Part shown: positions 51,043 to 59,794 of the stretch, in pieces | Layout: every line of letters begins with the position of its first letter | Numbering within the stretch: the first letter of the stretch is position 1 | Assembly: GCF_002954775.1 (NCBI RefSeq) | Contig: NZ_PJME01000009.1 | Span: 175,115 to 239,114, forward strand | DNA: 64,000 bases | Source of the DNA: Streptomyces geranii | GTDB lineage: Bacteria > Actinomycetota > Actinomycetes > Streptomycetales > Streptomycetaceae | Direction of reading: 5' to 3' | Made by a program: the position numbers and the translations under genes | Notes under the pieces: generated by a model | What the model saw: only the letters and a program-made list of their open reading frames with translations | Database searches by the model: none | Told to the model about the DNA's origin: nothing

Positions 51043-52473
51043 ATGGGTAGGACACTCGCGGAGAAGGTCTGGGACGACCATGTCGTCCGGCGCGCAGAGG
51101 GCGAGCCCGACCTCCTTTTCATTGATCTGCACCTGCTGCACGAGGTGACCAGCCCGCAGGCCTTCGACGGTCTGCGCCAGAACGGCCGTAAGGTGCGTCG
51201 CCTCGACCTCACCATCGCGACCGAGGACCACAACACCCCGACCCTCGACATCGACAAGCCCATCGCCGACCCGGTCTCCCGGGTCCAGCTGGAGACGCTG
51301 CGCAAGAACTGCGCCGACTTCGGCGTACGGCTGCACCCGCTGGGCGACGTCGAGCAGGGCGTCGTCCACGTGGTCGGGCCGCAGCTGGGGCTGACCCAGC
51401 CCGGCACCACCGTCGTCTGCGGCGACTCCCACACCTCCACGCACGGCGCCTTCGGCGCGCTGGCCTTCGGTATCGGCACCTCGCAGGTCGAGCATGTGCT
51501 GGCCACCCAGACGCTGCCGCTGGCCCGGCCCCAGACCATGGCGATCACGGTCGACGGCGAACTGCCCGACGGTGTCACCGCCAAGGACCTGATCCTCGCG
51601 ATCATCGCGAAGATCGGCACCGGCGGCGGCCAGGGCTACATCCTGGAGTACCGCGGCCCCGCCATCGAGAAGCTCTCGATGGAGGCCCGGATGACCATCT
51701 GCAACATGTCGATCGAGGCCGGCGCCCGCGCGGGCATGATCGCCCCCGACGAGACCACCTTCGAGTACCTCAAGGGCCGCCCGCACGCGCCCGAGGGCGC
51801 CGAGTGGGACGCGGCGGTGGAGTACTGGAAGACGCTGAGGACGGATGACGACGCCGTCTTCGACGCCGAGGTCGTCATCGACGGCGCCGCGCTCTCCCCG
51901 TTCGTCACCTGGGGCACCAACCCCGGTCAGGGCGCACCGCTTTCGGCGGACGTCCCCGACCCGGCTTCGTACGAAGACGCCTCGGAGCGCCTCGCCGCCG
52001 AAAAGGCCCTGGAATACATGGGGTTGGAGGCCGGGCAGTCGCTGCGCTCCATCAAGGTGGACACCGTCTTCGTAGGTTCGTGCACCAACGGCCGCATCGA
52101 GGACCTGCGCGCCGCCGCCGAGATCGTCGAGGGCCGCAAAGTCGCCGACGGCGTACGGATGCTGGTCGTCCCCGGCTCGGTGCGGGTCGGTCTGCAGGCC
52201 GTCTCCGAGGGCCTGGACGTGGTCTTCAAGGAGGCCGGCGCCGAGTGGCGGCACGCGGGCTGCTCGATGTGTCTGGGCATGAACCCCGACCAGCTGGCCC
52301 CCGGTGAGCGCTCCGCGTCCACCTCCAACCGCAACTTCGAGGGCAGGCAGGGCAAGGGCGGCCGTACGCACCTGGTGTCGCCGCAGGTCGCCGCCGCGAC
52401 GGCCGTGCTGGGCCACCTGGCCTCCCCGGCCGACCTGTCCGACGCCGACACCCGTACGCCCGCTGGAGTCTGA
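51043..52473 (+). CDS. leuC: 3-isopropylmalate dehydratase, large subunit
   Basis: A 476-aa aconitase-family subunit that, with LeuD, isomerises 2- to 3-isopropylmalate. The 4Fe-4S ligands are Cys347 (FVGSCTNGR), Cys407 and Cys410 (HAGCSMCLGMN). VVCGDSHTSTHGAFGALAFG and RTHLVSPQVAAATAVLGHL are further family blocks. leuD starts 6 bp after its stop; the two are one transcription unit controlled from the ndgR-leuC region. Confidence 0.97.
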   Translation: MGRTLAEKVWDDHVVRRAEGEPDLLFIDLHLLHEVTSPQAFDGLRQNGRKVRRLDLTIATEDHNTPTLDIDKPIADPVSRVQLETLRKNCADFGVRLHPLGDVEQGVVHVVGPQLGLTQPGTTVVCGDSHTSTHGAFGALAFGIGTSQVEHVLATQTLPLARPQTMAITVDGELPDGVTAKDLILAIIAKIGTGGGQGYILEYRGPAIEKLSMEARMTICNMSIEAGARAGMIAPDETTFEYLKGRPHAPEGAEWDAAVEYWKTLRTDDDAVFDAEVVIDGAALSPFVTWGTNPGQGAPLSADVPDPASYEDASERLAAEKALEYMGLEAGQSLRSIKVDTVFVGSCTNGRIEDLRAAAEIVEGRKVADGVRMLVVPGSVRVGLQAVSEGLDVVFKEAGAEWRHAGCSMCLGMNPDQLAPGERSASTSNRNFEGRQGKGGRTHLVSPQVAAATAVLGHLASPADLSDADTRTPAGV

Positions 52474-52479
52474 TCAGCC

Positions 52480-53073
52480 ATGGAAGCATTCACCACGCAC
52501 ACCGGCCGGGCCGTCCCGCTGCGCCGCAGCAACGTCGACACCGACCAGATCATCCCTGCTCACTGGCTCAAGAAGGTCACGCGGGACGGGTTCGAGGACG
52601 GGCTGTTCGAGGCCTGGCGCAAGGACGAGAACTTCGTCCTCAACCGCCCCGAGCGCAAGGGCGCGACGGTCCTGGTCGCCGGTCCCGACTTCGGTACGGG
52701 CTCCTCGCGCGAGCACGCGGTCTGGGCGCTGCAGAACTACGGCTTCAAGACCGTCATCTCGTCCCGCTTCGCCGACATCTTCCGTGGCAACTCGCTCAAG
52801 AACGGCCTGCTCACGGTGGTTCTGGAGCAGAAGATCGTGGACGCGCTCCAGGTGCTGACGGAGAACGACCCCGAGGCCGAGATCACGGTCGACCTGGAGG
52901 ACCGCGAGGTGCGCGCCGAGGGCATCACCGCCTCCTTCGACCTCGACGAGAACGCCCGTTGGCGGCTGCTGAACGGGCTGGACGACATCTCCATCACCCT
53001 GCAGAACGAGGACCAGATCGCCGCGTACGAGGCGAAGCGGCCCTCGCACAAGCCGTGGACGCTCAAAGTCTGA
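52480..53073 (+). CDS. leuD: 3-isopropylmalate dehydratase, small subunit
   Basis: A 197-aa swivel-domain protein (PLRRSNVDTDQIIPAHWLKK, FGTGSSREHAVWALQNYGFK, VISSRFADIFRGNSLKNGLL). It completes the LeuCD heterodimer. Strong terminator 72 bp downstream. From that to 53362 is the promoter region of the next small gene, including a TTGACA at 53266. Confidence 0.97.
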   Translation: MEAFTTHTGRAVPLRRSNVDTDQIIPAHWLKKVTRDGFEDGLFEAWRKDENFVLNRPERKGATVLVAGPDFGTGSSREHAVWALQNYGFKTVISSRFADIFRGNSLKNGLLTVVLEQKIVDALQVLTENDPEAEITVDLEDREVRAEGITASFDLDENARWRLLNGLDDISITLQNEDQIAAYEAKRPSHKPWTLKV

Positions 53074-53144
53074 GGCCGTTTTCGCGGACGGTCGTCGTCC
53101 GAAGGCCGCTCGCGAGTCGAGTTTCGGCCACCACAACACCCCGT

Positions 53145-53177
53145 CTGTACCCCCGATCGCCACGATTGGGGGTACAG
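53145..53177 (+). terminator. Terminator of leuCD
   Basis: CTGTACCCCCGATC / GATTGGGGGTACAG, a 14-bp stem (one G-T pair) with a 5-base loop. Confidence 0.8.
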
Positions 53178-53362
53178 CTGTTTCTGCCTCCGGACCCCGT
53201 TGTGCGCCGTCACGCGACCCATCAACTCCCCATGTTAGAAAGGGTGTTGATTGGGTACCCGGGCCTTGACACCGCGACCGGCGAGTGGACACGGAAGGCG
53301 GTTCGAGGCGGCAGTTGCCCCCTGAGCAGGCGACAACTCGCCCCAGATGGCACAATCTGTGC

Positions 53363-53593
53363 ATGGAACACGACGGCCAACTCAAGCTCTACACGGCGGT
53401 CGCGGCCCAACTCAAGGAAGCGCACACAAGAGTGCGCGCACTGCAAGTCCCGGAGGGCGTACGGATGGCGCTGACCCGGAAGCTGCTGGTCATTACGGCC
53501 GCGGCCAAGCACGATCTCGCCGACGCGACAAGGCGGCTGGAACGCTTCGCGGCGGACCTCGACGAGGGTCGATTCCCCGACGAGGACCGCTGA
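53363..53593 (+). CDS. 76-aa helical hypothetical protein
   Basis: A small protein that reads as two amphipathic helices (LKLYTAVAAQLKEAHTRVRA and VRMALTRKLLVITAAAKHDL-ADATRRLERF) with an acidic tail (DEGRFPDEDR). Typical Streptomyces codon use; ATG 53363 chosen since the upstream in-frame extension is poorly biased. Possibly leaderless or short-leader, with CACAAT 7 bp upstream as a -10-like box. Function unknown. Precedes hupS by 138 bp. Confidence 0.65.
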   Translation: MEHDGQLKLYTAVAAQLKEAHTRVRALQVPEGVRMALTRKLLVITAAAKHDLADATRRLERFAADLDEGRFPDEDR

Positions 53594-53731
53594 GGAACTC
53601 CGTGACAGCCCGAGTTCGTTGCGGCACAAGGGTGATTAGCCCGTTTCGTGTTTGATTTGCGGTATATATCTGCCTAACGTGCGAAAAAGCTTGAACACTT
53701 TCGTTCTGGCAATGTCTCCGAAGGGGAAGAC

Positions 53732-54379
53732 GTGAACAAGGCGCAGCTCGTAGAAGCCATTGCGGACAAGGTCGGTGGCCGTCAGCAGGCCGCCGAGGCG
53801 GTCGACGCGGTCCTGGACGCCATCGTCCGCGCGACGGTCAGTGGGGACCGGGTGTCGGTCACCGGCTTCGGTTCCTTCGAGAAGGTCGACCGTCCGGCCC
53901 GTTACGCCCGCAACCCGCAGACGGGTGAGCGGGTTCGGGTCAAGAAGACCTCCGTCCCCCGCTTCCGCGCGGGTCAGGGCTTCAAGGACCTGGTGAGCGG
54001 CTCGAAGAAGCTCCCCCGCGGTGGCGAGGTCGCGGTCAAGAAGGCGCCCAAGGGCAGCCTGACCGGCGGCGGTGCGACCGCGACGGTCAAGAAGGCCGCG
54101 GCGAAGAAGGCCACCACCGCCAAGCGGGCGACGGCGGCGAAGAAGACCGTCGCCAAGAAGGCCGCGCCGGCCAAGAAGACGACGGCGACCGCCAAGAAGG
54201 CCACGGCCAAGAAGACCACCGCGAAGACCGCGGCGGCCAAGAAGACCACGGCCACGGCGAAGAAGACCGCCGCCAAGAAGGCCCCGGCGGCCAAGAAGGC
54301 GACGGCCACCAAGGCCCCGGCCCGCAAGTCGGCGGCTCGCACCACCACCGCCAAGAAGGCCACCGCTCGCAGCAAGTAG
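53732..54379 (+). CDS. hupS: HupS, HU-family nucleoid protein with lysine-rich tail
   Basis: A 215-aa DNA-binding protein. Residues 1-92 are a canonical HU domain (MNKAQLVEAIADKVGGRQQA, GFGSFEKVDRPARYARNPQT, the DNA-clamping RNPQTGERVRVKKTSVPRF). Residues 100-215 are histone H1-like Lys/Ala repeats (AKKTTATAKKATAKK). HupS compacts the spore nucleoid in Streptomyces. The GTG start has GAAGGGGAAG upstream; an AT-rich TATATATCTG lies near 53661. Ends at a perfect terminator. Confidence 0.97.
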   Translation: MNKAQLVEAIADKVGGRQQAAEAVDAVLDAIVRATVSGDRVSVTGFGSFEKVDRPARYARNPQTGERVRVKKTSVPRFRAGQGFKDLVSGSKKLPRGGEVAVKKAPKGSLTGGGATATVKKAAAKKATTAKRATAAKKTVAKKAAPAKKTTATAKKATAKKTTAKTAAAKKTTATAKKTAAKKAPAAKKATATKAPARKSAARTTTAKKATARSK

Positions 54380-54401
54380 GGGCGCAGGGCACTCACGCGC
54401 C

Positions 54402-54430
54402 GGGCCGGACTCCCCGAGGGAGTCCGGCCC
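54402..54430 (+). terminator. Terminator of hupS
   Basis: A perfect 13-bp stem GGGCCGGACTCCC / GGGAGTCCGGCCC with a CGA loop. Confidence 0.9.
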
Positions 54431-54491
54431 GCGGCGTGTTCGGGGAGGGTGCGGGTCGTTTTCCGCCGCGGCCCCGAACCCCCAGGGGCCG

Positions 54492-54731
54492 CTAGAAGGT
54501 CTGCAGGGTGACGAGCGTGATCCGGGGAGTCTCCCCGGCCCCGGCCCCGGCTCCGGCCCCGTCGGTCTCGTCGGGCGCCGCCACCTCGATGCGCACCCGC
54601 TGCCCGGGCCGCAGCAGCCTCAGGCCGCCCGCGTCGAACGCCGGCGCGTCGAAGGGGACGGGGGTGCCGTCGTCGAGCAGCACACTGCCGCTGCGTGTTC
54701 CGGCGTCGTACGTGTACGCGGTCGCCTGCAT
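54492..54731 (-). CDS. 79-aa protein with cold-shock-like pattern
   Basis: Short protein MQATAYTYDAGTRSGSVLLD-DGTPVPFDAPAFDAGGLRLL then LRPGQRVRIEVAAP and a GAGAGAGAG linker. The order of Gly, DDG, acidic/aromatic and GQRV.IEV residues resembles a degenerate cold-shock/OB fold but lacks the RNP aromatic residues. It sits 9 bp downstream of cofC on the same strand and is likely co-transcribed. Function unknown. Confidence 0.65.
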   Translation of the reverse strand: MQATAYTYDAGTRSGSVLLDDGTPVPFDAPAFDAGGLRLLRPGQRVRIEVAAPDETDGAGAGAGAGETPRITLVTLQTF

Positions 54732-54740
54732 GGCGGCAGC

Positions 54741-55379
54741 CTACTGGCCCGCGATCAGCAGGCCCTCGACCGCGGTCGCCGTCCGCGCCCCGACGCCCAG
54801 GGCGAGCGCGGCCCGCAGATCGTCGCCGGTGTCCACGTCCTGGCGTACGGAATTCACCGTCGTGAGGCCGATTTCCACGGCGCCCGAGTCGCGGTGCCGG
54901 GTCCGGGAACGCGGGCCGAAACGCGGCAGCAGTTCCTGGCCGGGCCGGGCGGTCAGCAGAGTGGTGCCCACCGTGGCCGCGTCCGCGAGGAAAGCGCGCG
55001 GGAATTCGGCGGCGGCGTCCAGGACCAGGGCCAGCTCCAGGGGCCGCAGGGCCGGCAGATCGGCGTTCAGGGCCGCTACGGGGCTGTCGGGGCGGATTGT
55101 TCGTACGGTGGCCGCTCCGTGCGCCAGAGCGGCGTTCAGGCCGCCCAGGGGCTCGTCGGGGACGATCGCTGCCCCCAGCGCGGCCAGCTCGCGGGCGGCC
55201 AGGGCGTCGTCCGTGACCACCGCCACATCGCGGACCGCCGTGCAGGCGAGCACCGCGGCCACCGTGTCCTGCGCGAAGGCCAGGGCCAGACCGGGCCGCA
55301 GCCCGTCGTGGGCGGTGTCCGCCAGCCTGCTCTTGGCCCGCGCCAGAGGCTTGAGGGGTATGACCACTGTCCACTGCAC
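54741..55379 (-). CDS. cofC: CofC/FbiD guanylyltransferase of coenzyme F420 synthesis
   Basis: A 212-aa nucleotidyltransferase that activates 2-phospholactate or phosphoenolpyruvate with GTP, the step before CofD in F420 formation. N-terminal VIPLKPLARAKSRLAD is the substrate signature, DVAVVTDDALAARELAALGA and VPDEPLGGLNAALAHGA follow, LNADLPALRP carries metal-binding Asp, and the end has NSVRQDVDTGDDLRAAL. GTG start. Actinobacterial versions usually use PEP. Confidence 0.9.
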   Translation of the reverse strand: MQWTVVIPLKPLARAKSRLADTAHDGLRPGLALAFAQDTVAAVLACTAVRDVAVVTDDALAARELAALGAAIVPDEPLGGLNAALAHGAATVRTIRPDSPVAALNADLPALRPLELALVLDAAAEFPRAFLADAATVGTTLLTARPGQELLPRFGPRSRTRHRDSGAVEIGLTTVNSVRQDVDTGDDLRAALALGVGARTATAVEGLLIAGQ

Positions 55380-55591
55380 GAGCGTCCCGTACCTCCCTCG
55401 CCGTCCCGGCTGCCCACCGGCGCTCTCCCGGTCGCGACCATTGTCACCTGGCTGTCATCAAAGCCCATCCGGCGGTGTCGGTACCGGGGCGTACGGTGTT
55501 CTCGACAGACCGGACGCCTGGGGCGACACTTGTGCGGCCCCCAGGTCAACCGGCCGACGTCCTGGTTCAGGCCTTAGAGGAAGGTGCGCGC

Positions 55592-56473
55592 GTGCCCCGC
55601 CGCAGAAACGGCTTCTGGTACCGCCTCGCAGAGGTGATCGTCAAACCGCCGCTGCTGGTTCTGATCAAGCGGGACTGGCGCGGAATGGAGCACATTCCGG
55701 CCGCGGGCGGATTTATCACCGCGGTGAACCACAATTCGCATGTCGACCCCTTCGCCTACGCCCACTTTCAGTACAACAGCGGGCGGGTTCCGAGATTCCT
55801 GGCGAAGAGCGGGCTTTTCAAGAAGGGATTCGTCGGCACCATGATGCGCGGTACCGGACAGATCCCCGTCTACCGCGAGACCACCGACGCGCTGAGCGCC
55901 TTCCGCGCCGCGATCGACGCCGTGGAGCGCGGTGAGTGCGTCGTCTTCTATCCCGAGGGCACCATCACCCGCGACCCGGACCAGTGGCCCATGACCGGCA
56001 AGACCGGCGCCGCCCGGGTCGCCCTGCAGACCAGGTGCCCGGTGATCCCGGTGGCGCAGTGGGGCGCGAACGAACTGCTGCCGCCGTACACCAGGAAGCT
56101 CAACGTCCTGCCGCGCAAGACCCACCACGTCCTCGCGGGCCCGCCGGTGGACCTGACGCGGTTCTACGGCAAGGAGATGAGCCCCGACCTCCTCAAGGAG
56201 GCCACGGAGGTCATCATGGCCGCGGTCACCCGCCAGCTGGAGGAGATCCGCGGCGCGAAGGCCCCGAAGACGCCGTACGACCCGCGCCAGGAGCGCATCG
56301 AGCAGCGCCGCAGGACAGCCGCGGAAGAGGCGCAGGACGCACAGGACGCGCTGGACGCCGCGCGGGCGGCGGCGGCAGCGGACACAGCCGTACAAGAAGC
56401 AGCGGGACCAGTGGCAGCGGGACCAGAAGCAGTGCAGGCACGGGAAGTTCAGGAAGAGGGGCAGGGCAAGTGA
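55592..56473 (+). CDS. Lysophospholipid (1-acylglycerol-3-phosphate) acyltransferase-like protein
   Basis: A 293-aa PlsC-family enzyme. Motif I is NHNSHVDPF, motif II VPRFLAKSGLFKKGFVG, motif III VFYPEGTITRDP, motif IV VIPVAQWGANELLP. It would acylate a lysophosphatidate or similar acceptor at the membrane. The C-terminal 55 residues are an Ala/Gln/Glu-rich tail not needed for the fold. GTG 55592 gives VPRRRNGFWYRLAEVIVKPP. It overlaps gpsA by 4 bp (GTGA), so glycerol-3-phosphate supply and acylation are coupled. Confidence 0.92.
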   Translation: MPRRRNGFWYRLAEVIVKPPLLVLIKRDWRGMEHIPAAGGFITAVNHNSHVDPFAYAHFQYNSGRVPRFLAKSGLFKKGFVGTMMRGTGQIPVYRETTDALSAFRAAIDAVERGECVVFYPEGTITRDPDQWPMTGKTGAARVALQTRCPVIPVAQWGANELLPPYTRKLNVLPRKTHHVLAGPPVDLTRFYGKEMSPDLLKEATEVIMAAVTRQLEEIRGAKAPKTPYDPRQERIEQRRRTAAEEAQDAQDALDAARAAAAADTAVQEAAGPVAAGPEAVQAREVQEEGQGK

Positions 56474-57480
56474 GCGAGCCGGTCAAGGTGGCGGTGTTCA
56501 GCGCGGGATCGTGGGGGACCGCCTTCGGCATGGTGCTCGCCGACGCCGGCTGCGAGGTGACCCTGTGGGCCCGTCGGCCCGAACTCGCCGACGCCATCAA
56601 CTCCACGCGTACGAACCCGGACTACTTCCCGGGCGTCGAACTCCCGGAGAACCTCCGCGCCACCACGGACCCCGCGGAGGCCGCCCGCGACGCGGACTTC
56701 ACGATACTCAGCATCCCCTCGCAGACCCTGCGCGGGAACCTCGCCGAGTGGACGCCCCTGCTCGCCCCCGACACCGTCCTCGTCTCCCTGATGAAGGGCG
56801 TCGAACTCGGTTCCGCCATGCGGATGAGCGAGGTCATCGACGACGTCGCCAAGGTCGGCCGGGACCGCATCGCGGTCGTCACGGGCCCCAACCTCGCCCG
56901 GGAGATCGCCGCCCGGATGCCGGCCGCCGCCGTGGTCGCGTGTACGGACGACGCCGTCGCCCAGCGCCTCCAGACGATCTGCCACACCCCGTACTTCCGC
57001 CCGTACACCAACAGCGACGTCATCGGCTGCGAACTGGGCGGCGCCGTCAAGAACGTGATCGGGCTGGCCGTCGGCATCGCCGACGGCATGGGCCTCGGTG
57101 ACAACACGAAGGGCTCGCTCATCACGCGCGGCCTCGCCGAGACCGCCCGCCTCGGCCTCGCGATGGGCGCCGACCCGCTCACCTTCGCCGGACTCGCGGG
57201 CCTGGGCGACCTGGTGGCGACCTGCTCCTCGCCGCTCTCCCGCAACCACACCTTCGGCACCAACCTCGGCAAGGGCATGACCCTCCAGGAGACCATCGCG
57301 GTCACCAAGCAGACCGCGGAGGGCGTCAAGTCCTGTGAGAGCGTGCTGGATCTGGCCCGCAGGCACGGCGTCGACATGCCGATCACGGAGACGGTCGTCG
57401 GCATCGTGCACGAGGGCAAGGCGCCCGTGGTGGCCCTGAAGGAACTGATGTCGCGCAGCGCCAAGCCCGAGCGACGCTGA
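56470..57480 (+). CDS. gpsA: Glycerol-3-phosphate dehydrogenase (NAD(P)+)
   Basis: A 336-aa enzyme that reduces dihydroxyacetone phosphate to sn-glycerol 3-phosphate for phospholipids. The N-terminal Rossmann block is VAVFSAGSWGTAFGMVLADA; the first Gly of the usual GxGxxG is Ser. The catalytic Lys is in GCELGGAVKNVIGLAVGIAD, and GLGDLVATCSSPLSRNHTFG is the C-terminal family signature. Starts at GTG within the upstream stop. Confidence 0.96.
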   Translation: MSEPVKVAVFSAGSWGTAFGMVLADAGCEVTLWARRPELADAINSTRTNPDYFPGVELPENLRATTDPAEAARDADFTILSIPSQTLRGNLAEWTPLLAPDTVLVSLMKGVELGSAMRMSEVIDDVAKVGRDRIAVVTGPNLAREIAARMPAAAVVACTDDAVAQRLQTICHTPYFRPYTNSDVIGCELGGAVKNVIGLAVGIADGMGLGDNTKGSLITRGLAETARLGLAMGADPLTFAGLAGLGDLVATCSSPLSRNHTFGTNLGKGMTLQETIAVTKQTAEGVKSCESVLDLARRHGVDMPITETVVGIVHEGKAPVVALKELMSRSAKPERR

Positions 57481-57549
57481 GCGACGCCGGGCAACAGGGG
57501 CCTGCGGGCGCTGACTCGGCGCCGTACCAACGGGTACCCTCAACCCGAT

Positions 57550-58707
57550 ATGAGCACCGAGAACCTCTCCCAGAGCCCCGAGCAGCCGTCTCGCAAGCCG
57601 CGTGTGGCCGTCGTCTTCGGCGGTCGCAGCTCCGAGCACGGGATCTCCGTGGTCACCGCCGGCGCCGTACTGCGTGCCATCGACCGGACGAAGTACGACG
57701 TCCTGCCGATCGGCATCACCCAGGACGGCCGCTGGGCGCTCACCGCGGACGAACCGGAGCGCATGGCGATCGTCGACCGCAAGGCGCCGAACGTCGACGA
57801 CCTCGCCGAGTCGCGCGAGGGCGGCGTGGTCCTCCCCGTCGACCCCGCGAACCGCGAAGTCGTCTACAGCGAACCGGGATCGGTGCCCAAGGCCCTCGGC
57901 GAGGTCGACGTCGTCTTCCCCGTGCTGCACGGCCCGTACGGCGAGGACGGCACCCTCCAGGGCCTGCTGGAACTCTCCGGCGTCCCGTACGTCGGCGCGG
58001 GCGTGCTCGCCTCGGCCGTCGGCCAGGACAAGGAGTACATGAAGCGGGTGTTCACCTCGTTCGGCCTCAAGGTCGGCCCGTACGTGGTGATCCGGCCCCG
58101 CGAGTGGGAGCGCGACGAGTCCGCCGCCCGCAAGAAGATCGTCGACTTCGCCGCCGAGCACGGCTGGCCGCTCTTCGTGAAGCCCGCGCGCGCGGGATCG
58201 TCGTTCGGCATCACCAAGGTCGACGACCTGGGCGGCCTCGACGAGGCGATCGCCGAGGCCCAGCGGCACGACCCGAAGATCATCGTGGAGGCCGCGCTGG
58301 TCGGGCGCGAGATCGAGTGCGGGGTCCTGGAGTTCGAGGACGGCCCGCGCGCCTCCGTACCCGCCGAGATCCCGCCGGTCCAGTCGCACGCGTTCTACGA
58401 CTTCGAGGCCAAGTACATCGACTCGGCCGACGGCATCGTCCCCGCCCCCCTCACCGAGGCCCAGACCGCGGAGGTCCGCCGCCTCGCGGTCGAGGCATTC
58501 GACGCGGCCTCCTGCGAGGGCCTGGTCCGCGCGGACTTCTTCCTCACGGAGGAAGGGGAGTTCGTCATCAACGAGATCAACACGATGCCGGGCTTCACCC
58601 CGATCTCCATGTACCCCAGGATGTGGCAGGAGACGGGCGTCAACTACCCCGAGTTGGTAGACCGCTTGGTGCAGGCGGCGCTGCGCCGCTCAACAGGGTT
58701 GCGTTGA
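57550..58707 (+). CDS. ddlA: D-alanine--D-alanine ligase
   Basis: A 385-aa ATP-grasp ligase that makes D-Ala-D-Ala for peptidoglycan. Blocks are VAVVFGGRSSEHGISVVTAG (N-terminal), HGPYGEDGTLQGLLELSGVP, PLFVKPARAGSSFGITKVDD (ATP lysine), and RADFFLTEEGEFVINEINTM-PGFTPISMYP (metal ligands). The active-site Tyr region YDFEAKYIDS is that of D-Ala-D-Ala rather than D-Ala-D-Lac (vancomycin-resistance) ligases. Follows gpsA by 69 bp. Confidence 0.96.
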   Translation: MSTENLSQSPEQPSRKPRVAVVFGGRSSEHGISVVTAGAVLRAIDRTKYDVLPIGITQDGRWALTADEPERMAIVDRKAPNVDDLAESREGGVVLPVDPANREVVYSEPGSVPKALGEVDVVFPVLHGPYGEDGTLQGLLELSGVPYVGAGVLASAVGQDKEYMKRVFTSFGLKVGPYVVIRPREWERDESAARKKIVDFAAEHGWPLFVKPARAGSSFGITKVDDLGGLDEAIAEAQRHDPKIIVEAALVGREIECGVLEFEDGPRASVPAEIPPVQSHAFYDFEAKYIDSADGIVPAPLTEAQTAEVRRLAVEAFDAASCEGLVRADFFLTEEGEFVINEINTMPGFTPISMYPRMWQETGVNYPELVDRLVQAALRRSTGLR

Positions 58708-58713
58708 GGTAGT

Positions 58714-58765
58714 CAGGGGCGCGAGGAACTGCGCGACCAGCCACAACGGGCCCGCACCCGACAAC
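58714..58765 (-). repeat. Dispersed intergenic repeat, inverted copy
   Basis: On the minus strand TTGTGGCTGG then TCGCGCAGTTCCTCGCGCCC (58736-58717), one change from the copies at 30.86 and 50.03 kb, preceded by a GTGCGGGCCCG lead. Confidence 0.8.
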
Positions 58766-58786
58766 GCAACAGGTGAAACACGGCGC

Positions 58787-59293
58787 CTAGTTGGCAATCC
58801 CTTCAGGCACCGTCTTCTTGATAGCGGCAGCCAGATCAACCAACACCCCCGAGGTGTCCCGCCCCGCCGGAACAGTCACCTCGACATAGGCGAGCCGCGA
58901 GGAAGTAGTGAAACGGGACGACCCGTCGTCCCGTTTCTCCATCAGCCACCCGACCCCGTTCACCTCACCCCCCACCGCGTCCGGATCCGCACCGGTGGCG
59001 ACCTTCGGATCGGTCATCTTGGGCGGCCGTACGACACCGCAGCGCAGTATGATCGCCGGGCTGCCCCAGCCCGCGGTCAGCGCGGACCGGGGCTCGGGGT
59101 CCTCCCGACCCAGACCGTCCACCTTCGCCGGCAGCGCGGCGTCCAGCTTCCGGCACAGCTTCGTCGTCTTCGCGTCCGGCTCGGGAACCGCGGCCGAGGC
59201 GCTGTCGTCTGCTGAGGAGCAGCCCGTGACGACGATCAACAGGGCGAGCACGGGCAGAGCGAACGGCCGGCGACGGAAGAAGTCCACCGGCAC
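58787..59293 (-). CDS. DUF3515 lipoprotein
   Basis: A 168-aa protein with a signal peptide and lipobox (LPVLALLIVVTGC, Cys25) and the DUF3515 domain (KLCRKLDAALPAKVDGLGRE, GSPAIILRCGVVRPP, GVGWLMEKRDDGSSRFTTSS, RLAYVEVTVPAG). Anchored outside the membrane in actinobacteria. Function unknown, though its constant place between ddlA and thiL in Streptomyces hints at an envelope role. Starts at GTG. Confidence 0.88.
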   Translation of the reverse strand: MPVDFFRRRPFALPVLALLIVVTGCSSADDSASAAVPEPDAKTTKLCRKLDAALPAKVDGLGREDPEPRSALTAGWGSPAIILRCGVVRPPKMTDPKVATGADPDAVGGEVNGVGWLMEKRDDGSSRFTTSSRLAYVEVTVPAGRDTSGVLVDLAAAIKKTVPEGIAN

Positions 59294-59307
59294 AGGTTAG
59301 ACGGGGG

Positions 59308-59541
59308 CTACAAGTGCACCACCGGGCAGGTCAGCGTGCGGGTGATGCCGTCCACTTGCTGGACCTTCGCGACCACCATGCGGCCGAGGTCGTCCACGGT
59401 GTCGGCCTGGGCGCGCACAATCACGTCGTACGGTCCTGTCACGTCCTCGGCCTGGATCACCCCCGGGATCTTGCTGATCGTCTCGGCGACGGTCGACGCT
59501 TTGCCGACCTCCGTCTGGATCAGGATGTACGCCTGTACCAC
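59308..59541 (-). CDS. Stand-alone Lrp/AsnC ligand-binding (RAM) domain protein
   Basis: A 77-aa protein that is only the RAM/ACT-like domain of Lrp regulators (VQAYILIQTEVGKASTVAET, IPGVIQAEDVTGPYDVIVRA, and a hydrophobic C-terminus). It lacks the helix-turn-helix. GTG 59541 has GGAGG just upstream. Such proteins form decamer-like rings and may tune full-length Lrp proteins or sense amino acids. It lies 14 bp before the DUF3515 start and may be co-transcribed. Confidence 0.88.
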   Translation of the reverse strand: MVQAYILIQTEVGKASTVAETISKIPGVIQAEDVTGPYDVIVRAQADTVDDLGRMVVAKVQQVDGITRTLTCPVVHL

Positions 59542-59794
59542 GGAACCTCCAGGGCGGCCACGAGGATCATGTGGGGAAAAGGAACGCCACGGTATCGCGT
59601 CGCCGCGCGCCACGGGGAGACCCGGGGCGCCGGTGCACCCGCGCCGGGGCACGCGGGCAGCACAGGTTGACGGCCACCTCGACCGTACCGAGGCCGACGG
59701 GGCCTCGCGACCGGGCACGGACGGCAGTACCGGCAGCGGCAAGGGCAGCGATACGGGCAGCAACGGGGACAGCACCAGAAGGGGACGTACGTCT

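Noticed and set aside
59542..59794. TPP riboswitch before thiL
   Set aside because: No CTGAGA or ACCTGA-type THI elements in the leader.
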